The translations under genes were made by a program, and so were the position numbers. Shown here piece by piece: positions 53,560-60,763 of a stretch of DNA of 64,000 nt. Source of the stretch: JBJGXI01 sp045635475 (GTDB lineage Bacteria; Bacillota; Bacilli; Bacillales; Amphibacillaceae); the NCBI RefSeq assembly GCF_045635475.1, contig NZ_JBJGXI010000021.1, positions 1 to 64,000 of the forward strand, given 5' to 3'. The notes under the pieces are model-generated. The model made no database searches. It saw nothing but the letters and a program-made list of their open reading frames with translations, and was not told the DNA's origin. Within the stretch, counting starts at the first letter, position 1. Every line of letters begins with the position of its first letter.

Positions 53560-53593
53560 AAAACACAAAATCTACATATTTTTTGACTAACAT
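53560..53593 (+). promoter_or_regulatory. Tandem repeat promoter before the seleno-peroxiredoxin
   Basis: AAAACA (53560-53565), 5 nt, TCTACA (53571-53576), 11 nt, TAACAT (53588-53593). The distal hexamer is weak; the proximal one and the spacing fit. Confidence 0.5.
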
Positions 53594-53696
53594 ATGGGTA
53601 GGCAAAAAGCTTTATTTGTGAATACGCCCTTTTAGGTACTGCATAATTTTGCTTGGGGCAAGGCTTGGTGGAAGAGATTATGAGAGGAACTAGAAC

Positions 53697-54296
53697 ATGA
53701 AAGAAAAGAAAAAACATAAAAAAGGACTAAATAAGCGCTGGGTTTTTGGAGTAACTGGTATCGTAGGTTTACTGCTTTTGGTTGTACTGGGATCCATTCA
53801 AGAAAAACAAACGTCTAATATCAATTCATTAGACATTGAAACGGATGCACCAGCACCTGATTTTACTTTACAATCCACGCGGGGAAACATTTCTTTAGAT
53901 GATTACAAAGGAAAAAATGTTGTCCTTTATTTTTATGAAGGCAATGGCTGACAAGCTTGTGTAGATCAGCTAGTTGAGCTGAATGAAAAAGTAGAGGAGT
54001 ACGCCGAACAAAACACGGTGATCTTGGCAATTACGACAGATCCAATCGCCTTTTCTGAACAAATTGTACAGAAATATAATATTAACATTCCGGTTTTATA
54101 TGACAAAAATCAAAAAGTAGGAAAACCATATGGTGTAACGGATGTACCAGGTGGGATGGATATGGGGCCTGTGGACACTCATTCTATGTTTATTATTGAT
54201 GAAGAGGGAATTGTGCGTTGGTACGAAATCTCACCACAACAAATGTATGTCCCTATAGAGTCGGTCGATGAGGAGTTACAAAAGATATGGGAATGA
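53697..54296 (+). CDS. Probable selenoprotein: membrane-anchored peroxiredoxin-like (UxxC)
   Basis: Read through one TGA, this is a 199-residue thioredoxin-fold protein with one N-terminal helix (about 15-33). Codon 85 is TGA (53949-53951) in YFYEGNG-U-QACVDQ. The paralogue at 38777 has EGIMCQACW, so the TGA stands exactly at the first redox Cys. The frame stays open on both sides (84 codons before, 114 after) with conserved text such as ITTDPIAFSEQ and DTHSMFIIDEEG. A hairpin TCAGCT-AGTTG-AGCTGA (53966-53982) begins 14 nt after TGA. I interpret this as selenocysteine. The next gene starts inside its end. The alternative is a nonsense mutation. Confidence 0.8.
53966..53982 (+). promoter_or_regulatory. 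Candidate bacterial SECIS element 1
   Basis: Perfect 6-bp stem TCAGCT/AGCTGA with pentaloop AGTTG. The loop starts 20 nt after the TGA, with a G at its second position, matching the general bacterial SECIS rule (loop 16-37 nt from UGA with a G among the first two loop bases). Confidence 0.65.
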
Positions 54297-55087
54297 CACG
54301 GGACCCTCGTATTATGCAAATTATCCTCCTTAGCACATACGCCATCATTGGTGGGGTATTATTAAATTTTTCAGTTACTATATGGCAAATTGTTGTAACA
54401 TTAGGCATTTGCATTCTATTGGAGTTAGTTATTCTCTACTGGAAAAAAGGTGCGTTTTACTGGCCATACAGTGCAGTTATAACTGGACTAGGGATTGCCC
54501 TTGCGTTACGGGCGGATACAATTATCCCTTTTATTATGGCTGCTATAGTTGCAATCAGTTTGAAACATATAGTCCGGTACCGGGGAGATCACATTTTAAA
54601 TCCTTCAAATAGTGGGATTGTTTTTGTTTCTCTGCTACTACCAGCAACAGCAACGGATCCGTTGCAATGGGGATATTATCTGTGGGCCCTTGTTCTGATG
54701 TCTTTGGGAGGGCTTTATTTAGTCTATAAAGTACATCGCCTTGCGTTAGTGGTCTCCTTTTTAATTGGTTTTATAGGGATCCAATTTTTAAGACAGTTGA
54801 TATGGACCGATTTATGGAATGCGAATTTTAGTTCGTTTATGTGGGGAGGGTTGTTTATTTTTACATTCAATATGATAACTGATCCAAAAACCTCACCTAA
54901 AAAAGCGAAAAACCAAATTTTTTTTGGTCTCGTTATTGCCTTGATTGCACAAATGCTGATACACATGAACATTCATAATGCGGTTTTTATAAGCTTGGCA
55001 ATCGTGTGTCTGGGGCGTTTTCTATGGATTTGGGCGCGTAATCAAAAAATGTTTAAAGGCAATCATCCTTCTGTCGGTGCAAAGTAA
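54287..55087 (+). CDS. RnfD/NqrB-like membrane protein
   Basis: 266-residue polytopic membrane protein (about eight or nine helices) resembling the RnfD/NqrB family of electron-transport complex subunits. Supporting stretches are HILNPSNSGIVFVSLLLP (about 106-123), typical of the flavin-attachment region, and TFNMITDPKTSPKKAKNQ (about 196-213). Other Rnf or Nqr subunits are not in the window, so it acts alone or with the adjacent peroxiredoxin-like protein. The start overlaps the preceding gene's end by ten bases, suggesting coupled translation. A stand-alone RnfD-like protein may pass electrons across the membrane to the external seleno-peroxiredoxin; this is inference. Confidence 0.75.
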   Translation: MGMTRDPRIMQIILLSTYAIIGGVLLNFSVTIWQIVVTLGICILLELVILYWKKGAFYWPYSAVITGLGIALALRADTIIPFIMAAIVAISLKHIVRYRGDHILNPSNSGIVFVSLLLPATATDPLQWGYYLWALVLMSLGGLYLVYKVHRLALVVSFLIGFIGIQFLRQLIWTDLWNANFSSFMWGGLFIFTFNMITDPKTSPKKAKNQIFFGLVIALIAQMLIHMNIHNAVFISLAIVCLGRFLWIWARNQKMFKGNHPSVGAK

Positions 55088-55228
55088 TATATGTTATAAG
55101 ACAATTGTCACCATCAAGACCTAATTCATGTGCAAGTGAAATTTGGGTGAGGGTATATAGGATAAATGAACTGCTACTACACTCACCATACGCTGTTTTC
55201 TTAAACATTAATCCAATTATTTTTAGAA

Positions 55229-55262
55229 TCCTCAAAGTTTCTACACAATTTTTGTTTATACT
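55229..55262 (+). promoter_or_regulatory. Tandem TCnnCA promoter before the DUF2933-like gene
   Basis: TCCTCA (55229-55234), 5 nt, TCTACA (55240-55245), 11 nt, TATACT (55257-55262). A textbook member of the set. Confidence 0.75.
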
Positions 55263-55291
55263 TAATTATATAAACAAACGGAGGTGGAGTG

Positions 55292-55573
55292 ATGAGCTGG
55301 GAACTACTTATATTGTTAGCGTGTCCCCTTATGATGTTATTCTGTATGAAGGGTATGTTTGGAGGAAACAAGAACAAGGAGTCAAAACAGAACAGTAATA
55401 ATCAGTTACAGACTTCTCAACAGGATGAATTACAGTCTGTCCAGTTAAAGATGGCAGATATGATGGAGCAAAATCATCAGCTTATGAAGGAAGTTAAATT
55501 TTTGAAAGAAGAATCTAAAGGTTCAAATGTTGTTCAATTAGAAAAAGACCAAGGCAAGAAAGAGGCATTATAG
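55292..55573 (+). CDS. Small membrane protein with coiled-coil tail (DUF2933-like)
   Basis: 93-residue protein with one N-terminal helix (WELLILLACPLMMLFCMKGMF, split by two cysteines) and a Gln/Glu/Lys-rich tail likely to form a coiled coil (about 48-75). The helix resembles DUF2933 small membrane proteins common in metal-resistance islands. GGAGG lies before ATG 55292. It has the clearest tandem-repeat promoter of the right half and is followed by another small protein gene. Confidence 0.65.
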   Translation: MSWELLILLACPLMMLFCMKGMFGGNKNKESKQNSNNQLQTSQQDELQSVQLKMADMMEQNHQLMKEVKFLKEESKGSNVVQLEKDQGKKEAL

Positions 55574-55762
55574 ACAGACATGTGGTATCCCGTACTCCCA
55601 TTGCCTTTTTAAAATAACTTTACGATCAACGGGGGCACGTTTGTTTTAACATGGCTATTTCAGTAAAGATGCTTACAGAAAAATGTTTTTTCGTTCTAAG
55701 GGCAGACTTTCAAGCCACAAAAAATGTTCGATTAGTAGTCCCATAAAAAGGAGGTGACTCTA

Positions 55763-55915
55763 ATGAGTTGTTGTGGTGGTTCATCTAAAAAAGATAAGGA
55801 AAAAGACAGTATGAAGCAACTGAGCCCTGTTGATCAGTTGAAGATGAGACTGGTAAATGGAGAAATAAATATGGAAGAATATTTACAGACAAAGGAAGTA
55901 ATTGCACAACCTTAG
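55763..55915 (+). CDS. Small Cys/SHOCT-like protein
   Basis: 50-residue soluble protein: MSCCGGSSKKDKEKDSMK followed by a SHOCT-like helix pair PVDQLKMRLVNGEINMEEYL. AAAAGGAGG before the ATG makes a real gene very likely despite its size. The CCGG start could bind a soft metal. It is followed by a terminator and lies between the DUF2933-like and UreH-like genes. Confidence 0.75.
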   Translation: MSCCGGSSKKDKEKDSMKQLSPVDQLKMRLVNGEINMEEYLQTKEVIAQP

Positions 55916-55923
55916 TCTTTTTC

Positions 55924-55946
55924 GCCCAGCTATTAAAAGGCTGGGC
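55924..55946 (+). terminator. Terminator after the Cys/SHOCT-like gene
   Basis: 7-bp GC-rich stem GCCCAGC/GCTGGGC (55924-55930 with 55940-55946) followed by TTATTTTAATT. Confidence 0.8.
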
Positions 55947-56078
55947 TTATTTTAATTAGGAAATTTCTTAAGGTGTTTGGTAGAGTTCACTGTCAGAAGT
56001 CGTTTTTGGGCGGCTAGATTTTAAACTTACGCCAGTTAGTATTGTAGCAGTAACAAACCAAAAAAAGGGGGGATAGGA

Positions 56079-56864
56079 TTGGGCGAACTTCTCCATGATT
56101 TAAGCTTACAATGGTATACATTTTTAACACAATTGGGGACAAAGTTAGCAGACCCAATTCTAAATATTACAGAACAGTGGAATATCCCTATTTTGACTGC
56201 TTTACTGTTAGGGTTAGCAGCAACGACATCCCCTTGCCAAGTGACAACAAATGCCAGTGCACTTGCCTTTGTTTCACGAGATGCGACGAACAGAAAACAG
56301 ACATTAGTTCAAACGTTTGCCTTTATTGCCGGTAAAACATTGATTTATACAGTTGTTGGAGGAACAGCAATTTATCTAGGTGTTCAGCTAACAACAGTGA
56401 ACGGAAATGCGTCGCTTATTATTATCGTTAGAAAGGCGATTGGTCCGATCATGATCTTGGCTGGGTTATATTTTCTGGGCTTTTCCCGGTTTCGCCTATC
56501 GTTTGGTACAAGATTAAGCGAATGGTTAAAAAGCAAAATACCAGAGGGTTCTCCTATAGGTTCCTTCGGATTTGGCGTAGCATTTGCCCTTGCCTTTTGT
56601 CCAACATTAGTTTGGCTCTTTTTTGGGCTACTAGTTCCATTAGGTATCCAAACTACAGGAGGAATATTATTGCCTCCAATCTTCGCAATTGGGACTACAA
56701 TTCCATTAATTGTATTTGTACTTATTCTAGTAGATAGCTCTGACATAATAAAACAAAAATATTTTAAAAAAACGAAATCATTGAATCGCTGGCTAACAAA
56801 GTTCGCAGCCATCATATTTTTGTTAGCAGGTATTAATGATACGTTCACCTATTGGTTTTTATAG
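56079..56864 (+). CDS. UreH/DsbD_2-like membrane protein (copy 2)
   Basis: 261-residue, six-helix paralogue of the protein at 10771. Shared markers are LGLAATTSPCQVTTNASALA (about 46-65, Pro-Cys in a thiol-transporter-like setting) and VAFALAFCPTLVWLFF. Both also share RKAIGPIMIL in the middle and a DTFTYW-type ending. TTG 56079 follows GGGGGG. The protein may move electrons or metal for assembly of exported metalloproteins. A decayed fragment of a third copy is at 34485-34572. Confidence 0.75.
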   Translation: MGELLHDLSLQWYTFLTQLGTKLADPILNITEQWNIPILTALLLGLAATTSPCQVTTNASALAFVSRDATNRKQTLVQTFAFIAGKTLIYTVVGGTAIYLGVQLTTVNGNASLIIIVRKAIGPIMILAGLYFLGFSRFRLSFGTRLSEWLKSKIPEGSPIGSFGFGVAFALAFCPTLVWLFFGLLVPLGIQTTGGILLPPIFAIGTTIPLIVFVLILVDSSDIIKQKYFKKTKSLNRWLTKFAAIIFLLAGINDTFTYWFL

Positions 56865-56964
56865 AGAATGTTCAAAATCACCAAATTAATCCAAGGTATT
56901 GGTCAACAAGTAGCTAAAAATAGATTGAATTAATTGACTAAAATAAGGTAAGGAGATGATTAGT

Positions 56965-57216
56965 ATGATGATGAATGGTACAAGTTGTGGTGATATGGGT
57001 TGGCCTATGATGATCGGCGGCGGGTTGTTTATGTTATTATTTTGGGGATTAATTATTTGGCTCGTTATTTACCTAATACGAAAATTTTCCCAAAATAACA
57101 CAACCAATAACTCGGATAAAGCGGTGGAGTTATTAAGGCAGAGATATTCAAGAGGGGAAATTAATACAGAAGAGTATAGAGAACGCTTGTATGAGTTAAC
57201 GGATAAAACAAATTAA
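56965..57216 (+). CDS. SHOCT-domain small membrane protein 3
   Basis: 83-residue protein starting MMMNGTSCGDMGWPMM, then a membrane helix (about 17-41) and the SHOCT motif ELLRQRYSRGEINTEEYRER (about 54-73). It is close to the protein at 46372. ATG 56965 is preferred because GGAG lies nine nt upstream; the ATG three codons earlier abuts that site. The Met/Cys-rich start facing outside or within the membrane again suggests a soft-metal link. Confidence 0.75.
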   Translation: MMMNGTSCGDMGWPMMIGGGLFMLLFWGLIIWLVIYLIRKFSQNNTTNNSDKAVELLRQRYSRGEINTEEYRERLYELTDKTN

Positions 57217-57277
57217 AAAGGAACTAGAATAATTTTTTGAATCCTAACCTAAATGGGCTTAATTTTATGAATTTTCT

Positions 57278-57314
57278 ATAGACAAAAGTGCTCTAATTGC
57301 GCACTTTTGTCTAT
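57278..57314. terminator. Bidirectional terminator between SHOCT 3 and nhaC
   Basis: 14-bp perfect stem (57278-57291 with 57301-57314, ATAGACAAAAGTGC), 9-nt loop, A/T-rich flanks on both sides. Confidence 0.85.
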
Positions 57315-57321
57315 TATTTAT

Positions 57322-57450
57322 TTACCTTCTTTTTGGCTTGCATTCGTTGATTTCGAGCAAACTCCATTTTCTTCGATTTTCCATAGTGCAAAAATCCAAT
57401 GCTCCAATTATAGCTATCACAAAAGCAATAACATAAAGTAATTCATCCAT
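57322..57450 (-). CDS. Possible tiny membrane protein after nhaC
   Basis: A 42-codon frame on the minus strand begins MDELLYVIAFVIAIIGALDF with an AAGGATG site. A second frame through the same bases gives a more natural basic tail (HYGKSKKMEFARNQRMQAKK), so a one-base frameshift near 57390 is possible. It would be co-transcribed with the antiporter gene. Real gene status is uncertain. Confidence 0.4.
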   Translation of the reverse strand: MDELLYVIAFVIAIIGALDFCTMENRRKWSLLEINECKPKRR

Positions 57451-57482
57451 CAAAACACATCCTTGTCATCCTTAGGTAACAT

Positions 57483-59018
57483 TTAAAAAATTAAGGGCAC
57501 GACTAAAAATAAACCCGCTGCTAATCCCGCGGCTAGTAAATTATACGGAGTCATGGCTTTGACGTATTTCATATGATCGGCCCCAGCAGCCCCCGCAGAC
57601 ATTGCGGTCATACCGGAAACGGGTGAGGTAACATCTCCAAAAGTCCCCCCTGAAAGAACGGCAGCAACAGCAAGTGGAACACTACCTCCTGTCGTTACAG
57701 CTAAAGGGATCGCGATTGGCATCATTAATGCCCATGCACCCCATGATGAACCGATGAAATAAGTTACAGCACCTGTTACGACAAAAATAAGGACAGGAAC
57801 CCATATTGGTGTTAGTGTTCCACCTAAAGTTTTCCGAATTAGGTCTGTTAAACCGAGATCCTGTGAAACATCAGAAATGGGCCAAGCAACTGCTAATATT
57901 ACGATAGTTACCATAAGCTTGTTCCCGCCTTTAATAAATCGGTCAGTCATTTTCTTTAGTTTAAGTCCTTGAAACAGGTATAAAGCAGCAGTTATCATCA
58001 CTGTAATAAATAAGGCTAAAAACATCGAACGAGATGGATCTGCTGCTGAAAATACTTCCACAATGCTTTCACCTTTTGCTTCTTTTCGACCATCCCACCA
58101 CATCAGGAAAAAGCTTAAAGGAATTAATACAAGGATAGGAGCTAAAAGGTTAAACAATCTTGGTTTCAAAGCAGGCTTTCCTATGCCCATATCCATGTCC
58201 ATTTTTTCCATTTTTCCTTTTGAAGTGACGCCCATTTGATCTTTCGCTGTATCTGCCTTGTCTGTATTACCAATTTCCTCAGACATTTCCATCGCATGAG
58301 CAGGACGTGAGAAAGATGTTTCTTTATTTGAGTGATTTGCAGATTGAATTAATTTTTTCATACTACCAAAATTCCAACCTATAATCACAGATAATAAGGC
58401 GATAGTAATAGATGTGAAACTGAAAAACTGAAAGGGTAAGCTAGACAAAAAAAGTTGCATAGCTGAACCTTCTATTCCTGCCGCTCCCATACCTTTATTT
58501 AAGACCCCAATAATGTAACCAATATAAGTGGTTGCAACTGGGATCAACACAATGACTGGACTAGCAGAGTTATTTAACATATAGGCTAACCGTTCACGTG
58601 AAACGGAAAAACGATCTGCTAAAGGTTTCATGATAGATCCTGTTGCCACAACACGGAATCCACAATCAATAAAAGTGATAGGAAGCAATAACCAGGAGGC
58701 AATTAATGTTTTTTTAGAATTGTTAATGTAGTTATCCATTACCTTGGCGAAAGCTTGGACACCACCAGACAATTGAATTAAGGCTACTAATCCACTAAAG
58801 ACGTATAAGAAAAGAAGGACGTCTAGGTTTCCAGGATCAGATAATACCTCAACAATATAATCAACGGTTTGGGAAATAGAACCGAGAAATGATCCTGTTA
58901 AAATAAAACTCCCCGCCCATAAACCAATCAACAGGGAAGGAATCACTTGCTTTGTCCAAGTTGCTAAAACAATAGCAATAAGAGACGGAACGATAGAAAG
59001 CCATAGTCCGTAATCCAT
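57483..59018 (-). CDS. NhaC-family antiporter (copy 2)
   Basis: 511-residue polytopic transporter related to the protein at 5787 (shared ATWTKQVIPSLLIGLWAGS-like start and SSWGAWALMMPI and TSPVSGMT signatures). About 11-12 helices, with a long charged loop (about 230-275) rich in Met/Asp/Lys, for example KGKMEKMDMDMGIGKP. It probably exchanges Na+ or another cation for protons. AAAAGGTG precedes ATG 59018. On its upstream side a half-formed tandem repeat (TCTTCA, 5 nt, TCCATA) lies around 59080-59097 but no -10 at the usual distance. Confidence 0.78.
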   Translation of the reverse strand: MDYGLWLSIVPSLIAIVLATWTKQVIPSLLIGLWAGSFILTGSFLGSISQTVDYIVEVLSDPGNLDVLLFLYVFSGLVALIQLSGGVQAFAKVMDNYINNSKKTLIASWLLLPITFIDCGFRVVATGSIMKPLADRFSVSRERLAYMLNNSASPVIVLIPVATTYIGYIIGVLNKGMGAAGIEGSAMQLFLSSLPFQFFSFTSITIALLSVIIGWNFGSMKKLIQSANHSNKETSFSRPAHAMEMSEEIGNTDKADTAKDQMGVTSKGKMEKMDMDMGIGKPALKPRLFNLLAPILVLIPLSFFLMWWDGRKEAKGESIVEVFSAADPSRSMFLALFITVMITAALYLFQGLKLKKMTDRFIKGGNKLMVTIVILAVAWPISDVSQDLGLTDLIRKTLGGTLTPIWVPVLIFVVTGAVTYFIGSSWGAWALMMPIAIPLAVTTGGSVPLAVAAVLSGGTFGDVTSPVSGMTAMSAGAAGADHMKYVKAMTPYNLLAAGLAAGLFLVVPLIF

Positions 59019-59161
59019 TTTAAATCACCTTTTTTATAGTCAATTTATACGTATTTTCCCCATAAGTTTGTTTCTTATTCTATGGAAACTATGAAGAGGA
59101 TTTATATACATAATTTTGAAGTATATAGATAAACTACAGTTATAAAATGGAGGTGATTTTT

Positions 59162-59521
59162 ATGATGAAGGTTGGTATGCTTAAATTAGTTACCACATTG
59201 TTTATGGGATTAGCCATTACCATACCTGTTGCTACTTCTGTTCATGCAGAGATGATACCATCTAACGTAGAAAATGCAGAGGAAACAATGGAAAAAGATT
59301 GTTGCGATAAAATGAAAATGATGAAAGAAGAATTGAAAGAAATGATGGATAAGCATAAAATGATGAAGAAAGAATTGAACAGTCTCATTAATGAATTACA
59401 AGAGAGTGGAAAATTGACACAAGAACAGATAGAGAAACTAAATAGTATTAATCAAATGATGAGCCAGATGGAAGAAAAGATGAAACAAATGTCATCAATG
59501 GAAATGGACGAATTAAAATAA
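59162..59521 (+). CDS. Secreted Met/Lys-rich coiled-coil protein
   Basis: 119-residue exported protein with a signal peptide cleaved near VHAEM (about 26) and a highly charged helical body rich in Met, Lys and Glu (KDCCDKMKMMKEELKEM, then KHKMMKKELNSLINELQ). A CC pair (residues about 45-46) and many Met suggest soft-metal binding. GGAGG lies eight nt before ATG 59162. The probable seleno-glutaredoxin begins 15 nt after its stop, so the two are co-transcribed. Family not recognised. Confidence 0.7.
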   Translation: MMKVGMLKLVTTLFMGLAITIPVATSVHAEMIPSNVENAEETMEKDCCDKMKMMKEELKEMMDKHKMMKKELNSLINELQESGKLTQEQIEKLNSINQMMSQMEEKMKQMSSMEMDELK

Positions 59522-59535
59522 AAGGGTGAGAAAAA

Positions 59536-59781
59536 TTGAGTGATTTTACTATTGAAATATATACCACACCAACTTGACCAGATTGCAAAGCAGCGAAAGA
59601 GTTTCTTTCGCACCATAGTTTCCATTTTACAGTACATGATATTGTTGAAAACGAAGATAAAATCGAGGAATTAAACAAATTGACAGGAAAAAATATAGTT
59701 CCGACGATTGTAATAAATGACGAGATTTTTATTGGATTTGTCCAAAATCGTGACAAAATTGAATCCTTACTCTCATCTTAG
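59536..59781 (+). CDS. Probable selenoprotein: glutaredoxin-like (UxxC)
   Basis: Starting at TTG 59536 (AGGGTGAG site), codon 14 is TGA (59575-59577) in IYTTPT-U-PDCKAAKEF. Ordinary glutaredoxin/NrdH proteins have TPTCPDC here, so TGA takes the place of the nucleophilic Cys. The rest is a complete 81-residue glutaredoxin-like fold with the cis-Pro segment NIVPTIVIND and a TAG stop at 59779. A perfect hairpin GCGAAAG-AGTTT-CTTTCGC (59593-59611) starts 15 nt after TGA. Selenocysteine insertion is the most economical reading. The gene is invisible to ordinary ORF finders, and a nonsense mutation remains possible. Its partner is the secreted protein just upstream. Confidence 0.82.
59593..59611 (+). 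promoter_or_regulatory. Candidate bacterial SECIS element 2
   Basis: Perfect 7-bp stem GCGAAAG/CTTTCGC with pentaloop AGTTT, loop beginning 22 nt after the TGA. The loop shares AGTT with the candidate at 53966-53982. Confidence 0.7.
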
Positions 59782-59788
59782 TTTTACG

Positions 59789-59817
59789 AAGCCCTTTTCC
59801 ACCAAAGAGAAGGGCTT
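59789..59817 (+). terminator. Terminator after the glutaredoxin-like gene
   Basis: 8-bp stem AAGCCCTT/AAGGGCTT (59789-59796 with 59810-59817) followed by TTA, 8 nt after the stop codon. It supports the full-length reading frame through the TGA. Confidence 0.75.
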
Positions 59818-60196
59818 TTACTTTTGCAGTTTATATGGTTTTTCTGATAATGGACTAATAATTAAAAAGTGAGGATAAAAAGGAGAATTAAATGTTGAGC
59901 TTTTTTGAAAGGTGCCTTTATGAAGGGAATGGTATGCACTGAGCACAGGATGGTAAACCACAACTGACCTGGGAAAATAAAGTATACGATTAAAGAGACC
60001 GGTTATGATGTGAAAAGTATTCAATAAATAATATCTTTATCATTTTATAGAGAGGATTTAACTCATATTCCTTTTTGCGAAGTTAGGGAATGAGTGTTTC
60101 TTTTATCAAAGAATTTATATCTGAAATTAATAGATGAATTTTACATTCAAAAGTTAGATAGACCCCTTCCAAAAAGAAAAGCAAAAAACTATTATA
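59818..60196 (+). other. Gap with a CopZ-like remnant
   Basis: At about 59910-60027 a broken HMA-type frame reads KGMVCTEH, then KYTIKETGYDVKSIQ with a stop, resembling a metallochaperone that has lost its middle. Nothing else was recognised. Confidence 0.5.
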
Positions 60197-60230
60197 ACTC
60201 CACACTTTCTTCAAACTTTTAAGTTATTAT
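60197..60230 (+). promoter_or_regulatory. Tandem TCnnCA-type promoter of the mer-like operon
   Basis: ACTCCA (60197-60202), 5 nt, TCTTCA (60208-60213), 11 nt, TATTAT (60225-60230), 63 nt before the start at 60293. Confidence 0.65.
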
Positions 60231-60292
60231 AGCTTAGGTAAGATATTATATTAAAATATTTAAATATGAAGATGGGTAAGGAGGTGCCAAAA

Positions 60293-60763
60293 TTGAAGGT
60301 TCGTTTAATATTAATTCTTACGTTAATTTTAACAGCCTGCTCATCAAATGACAGTGAATATCAATTGAAAGTAGATGCAAAAGATATTAATGGGAATGTA
60401 GTACAGTTATCTCAGGATCAACCAAGTTTGGTGTATTTTATTTCTGCATCGTGTCCTACATGTAAGGAGGGAGAAATCATGCTTAATGAAGTATCCAGAC
60501 TGTATCCAGAAGTTCAAATTATAACGGTTGACCTTGATCCGTATATGGATACTGTGGAGGGGCTTGCTGAGTTTCAAAAAAAATTTGGTGGAAACTGGCC
60601 TCATATATTGGATGACAAAGATCGGACAATTACCCGAGAGTTTGGAGTAAAACAATTGGAAGAGACAGTATTAGTTGATCAAAATCACGAAGAAGTTTTC
60701 AGAGCAGTAAATCCTACGTTAAAAGAAGTCCAAGAGGCTTTGGCAAAAATTGGGGTGGAATAA
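60293..60763 (+). CDS. Thioredoxin-like lipoprotein (CPTC)
   Basis: 156-residue lipoprotein with lipobox LTAC (Cys at about 16) and a TlpA-type thioredoxin domain; the redox site is SASCPTCKEGE (about 54-64). It sits on the outer face of the membrane. TTG 60293 is chosen because GGAGG lies eight nt before it; an upstream ATG overlaps that region. Its stop overlaps the ATG of the following ccdA by one base, so CcdA is its electron donor. Placement ahead of an ArsR regulator, lgt and merA suggests a role in mercury resistance, perhaps repairing external thiols. Confidence 0.85.
   Translation: MKVRLILILTLILTACSSNDSEYQLKVDAKDINGNVVQLSQDQPSLVYFISASCPTCKEGEIMLNEVSRLYPEVQIITVDLDPYMDTVEGLAEFQKKFGGNWPHILDDKDRTITREFGVKQLEETVLVDQNHEEVFRAVNPTLKEVQEALAKIGVE

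Noticed and set aside
59030..59105. Tandem-repeat promoter for the second NhaC on the minus strand
   Set aside because: TCTTCA and TCCATA are correctly spaced, but the box 11 nt further is AAACTT, not a -10.
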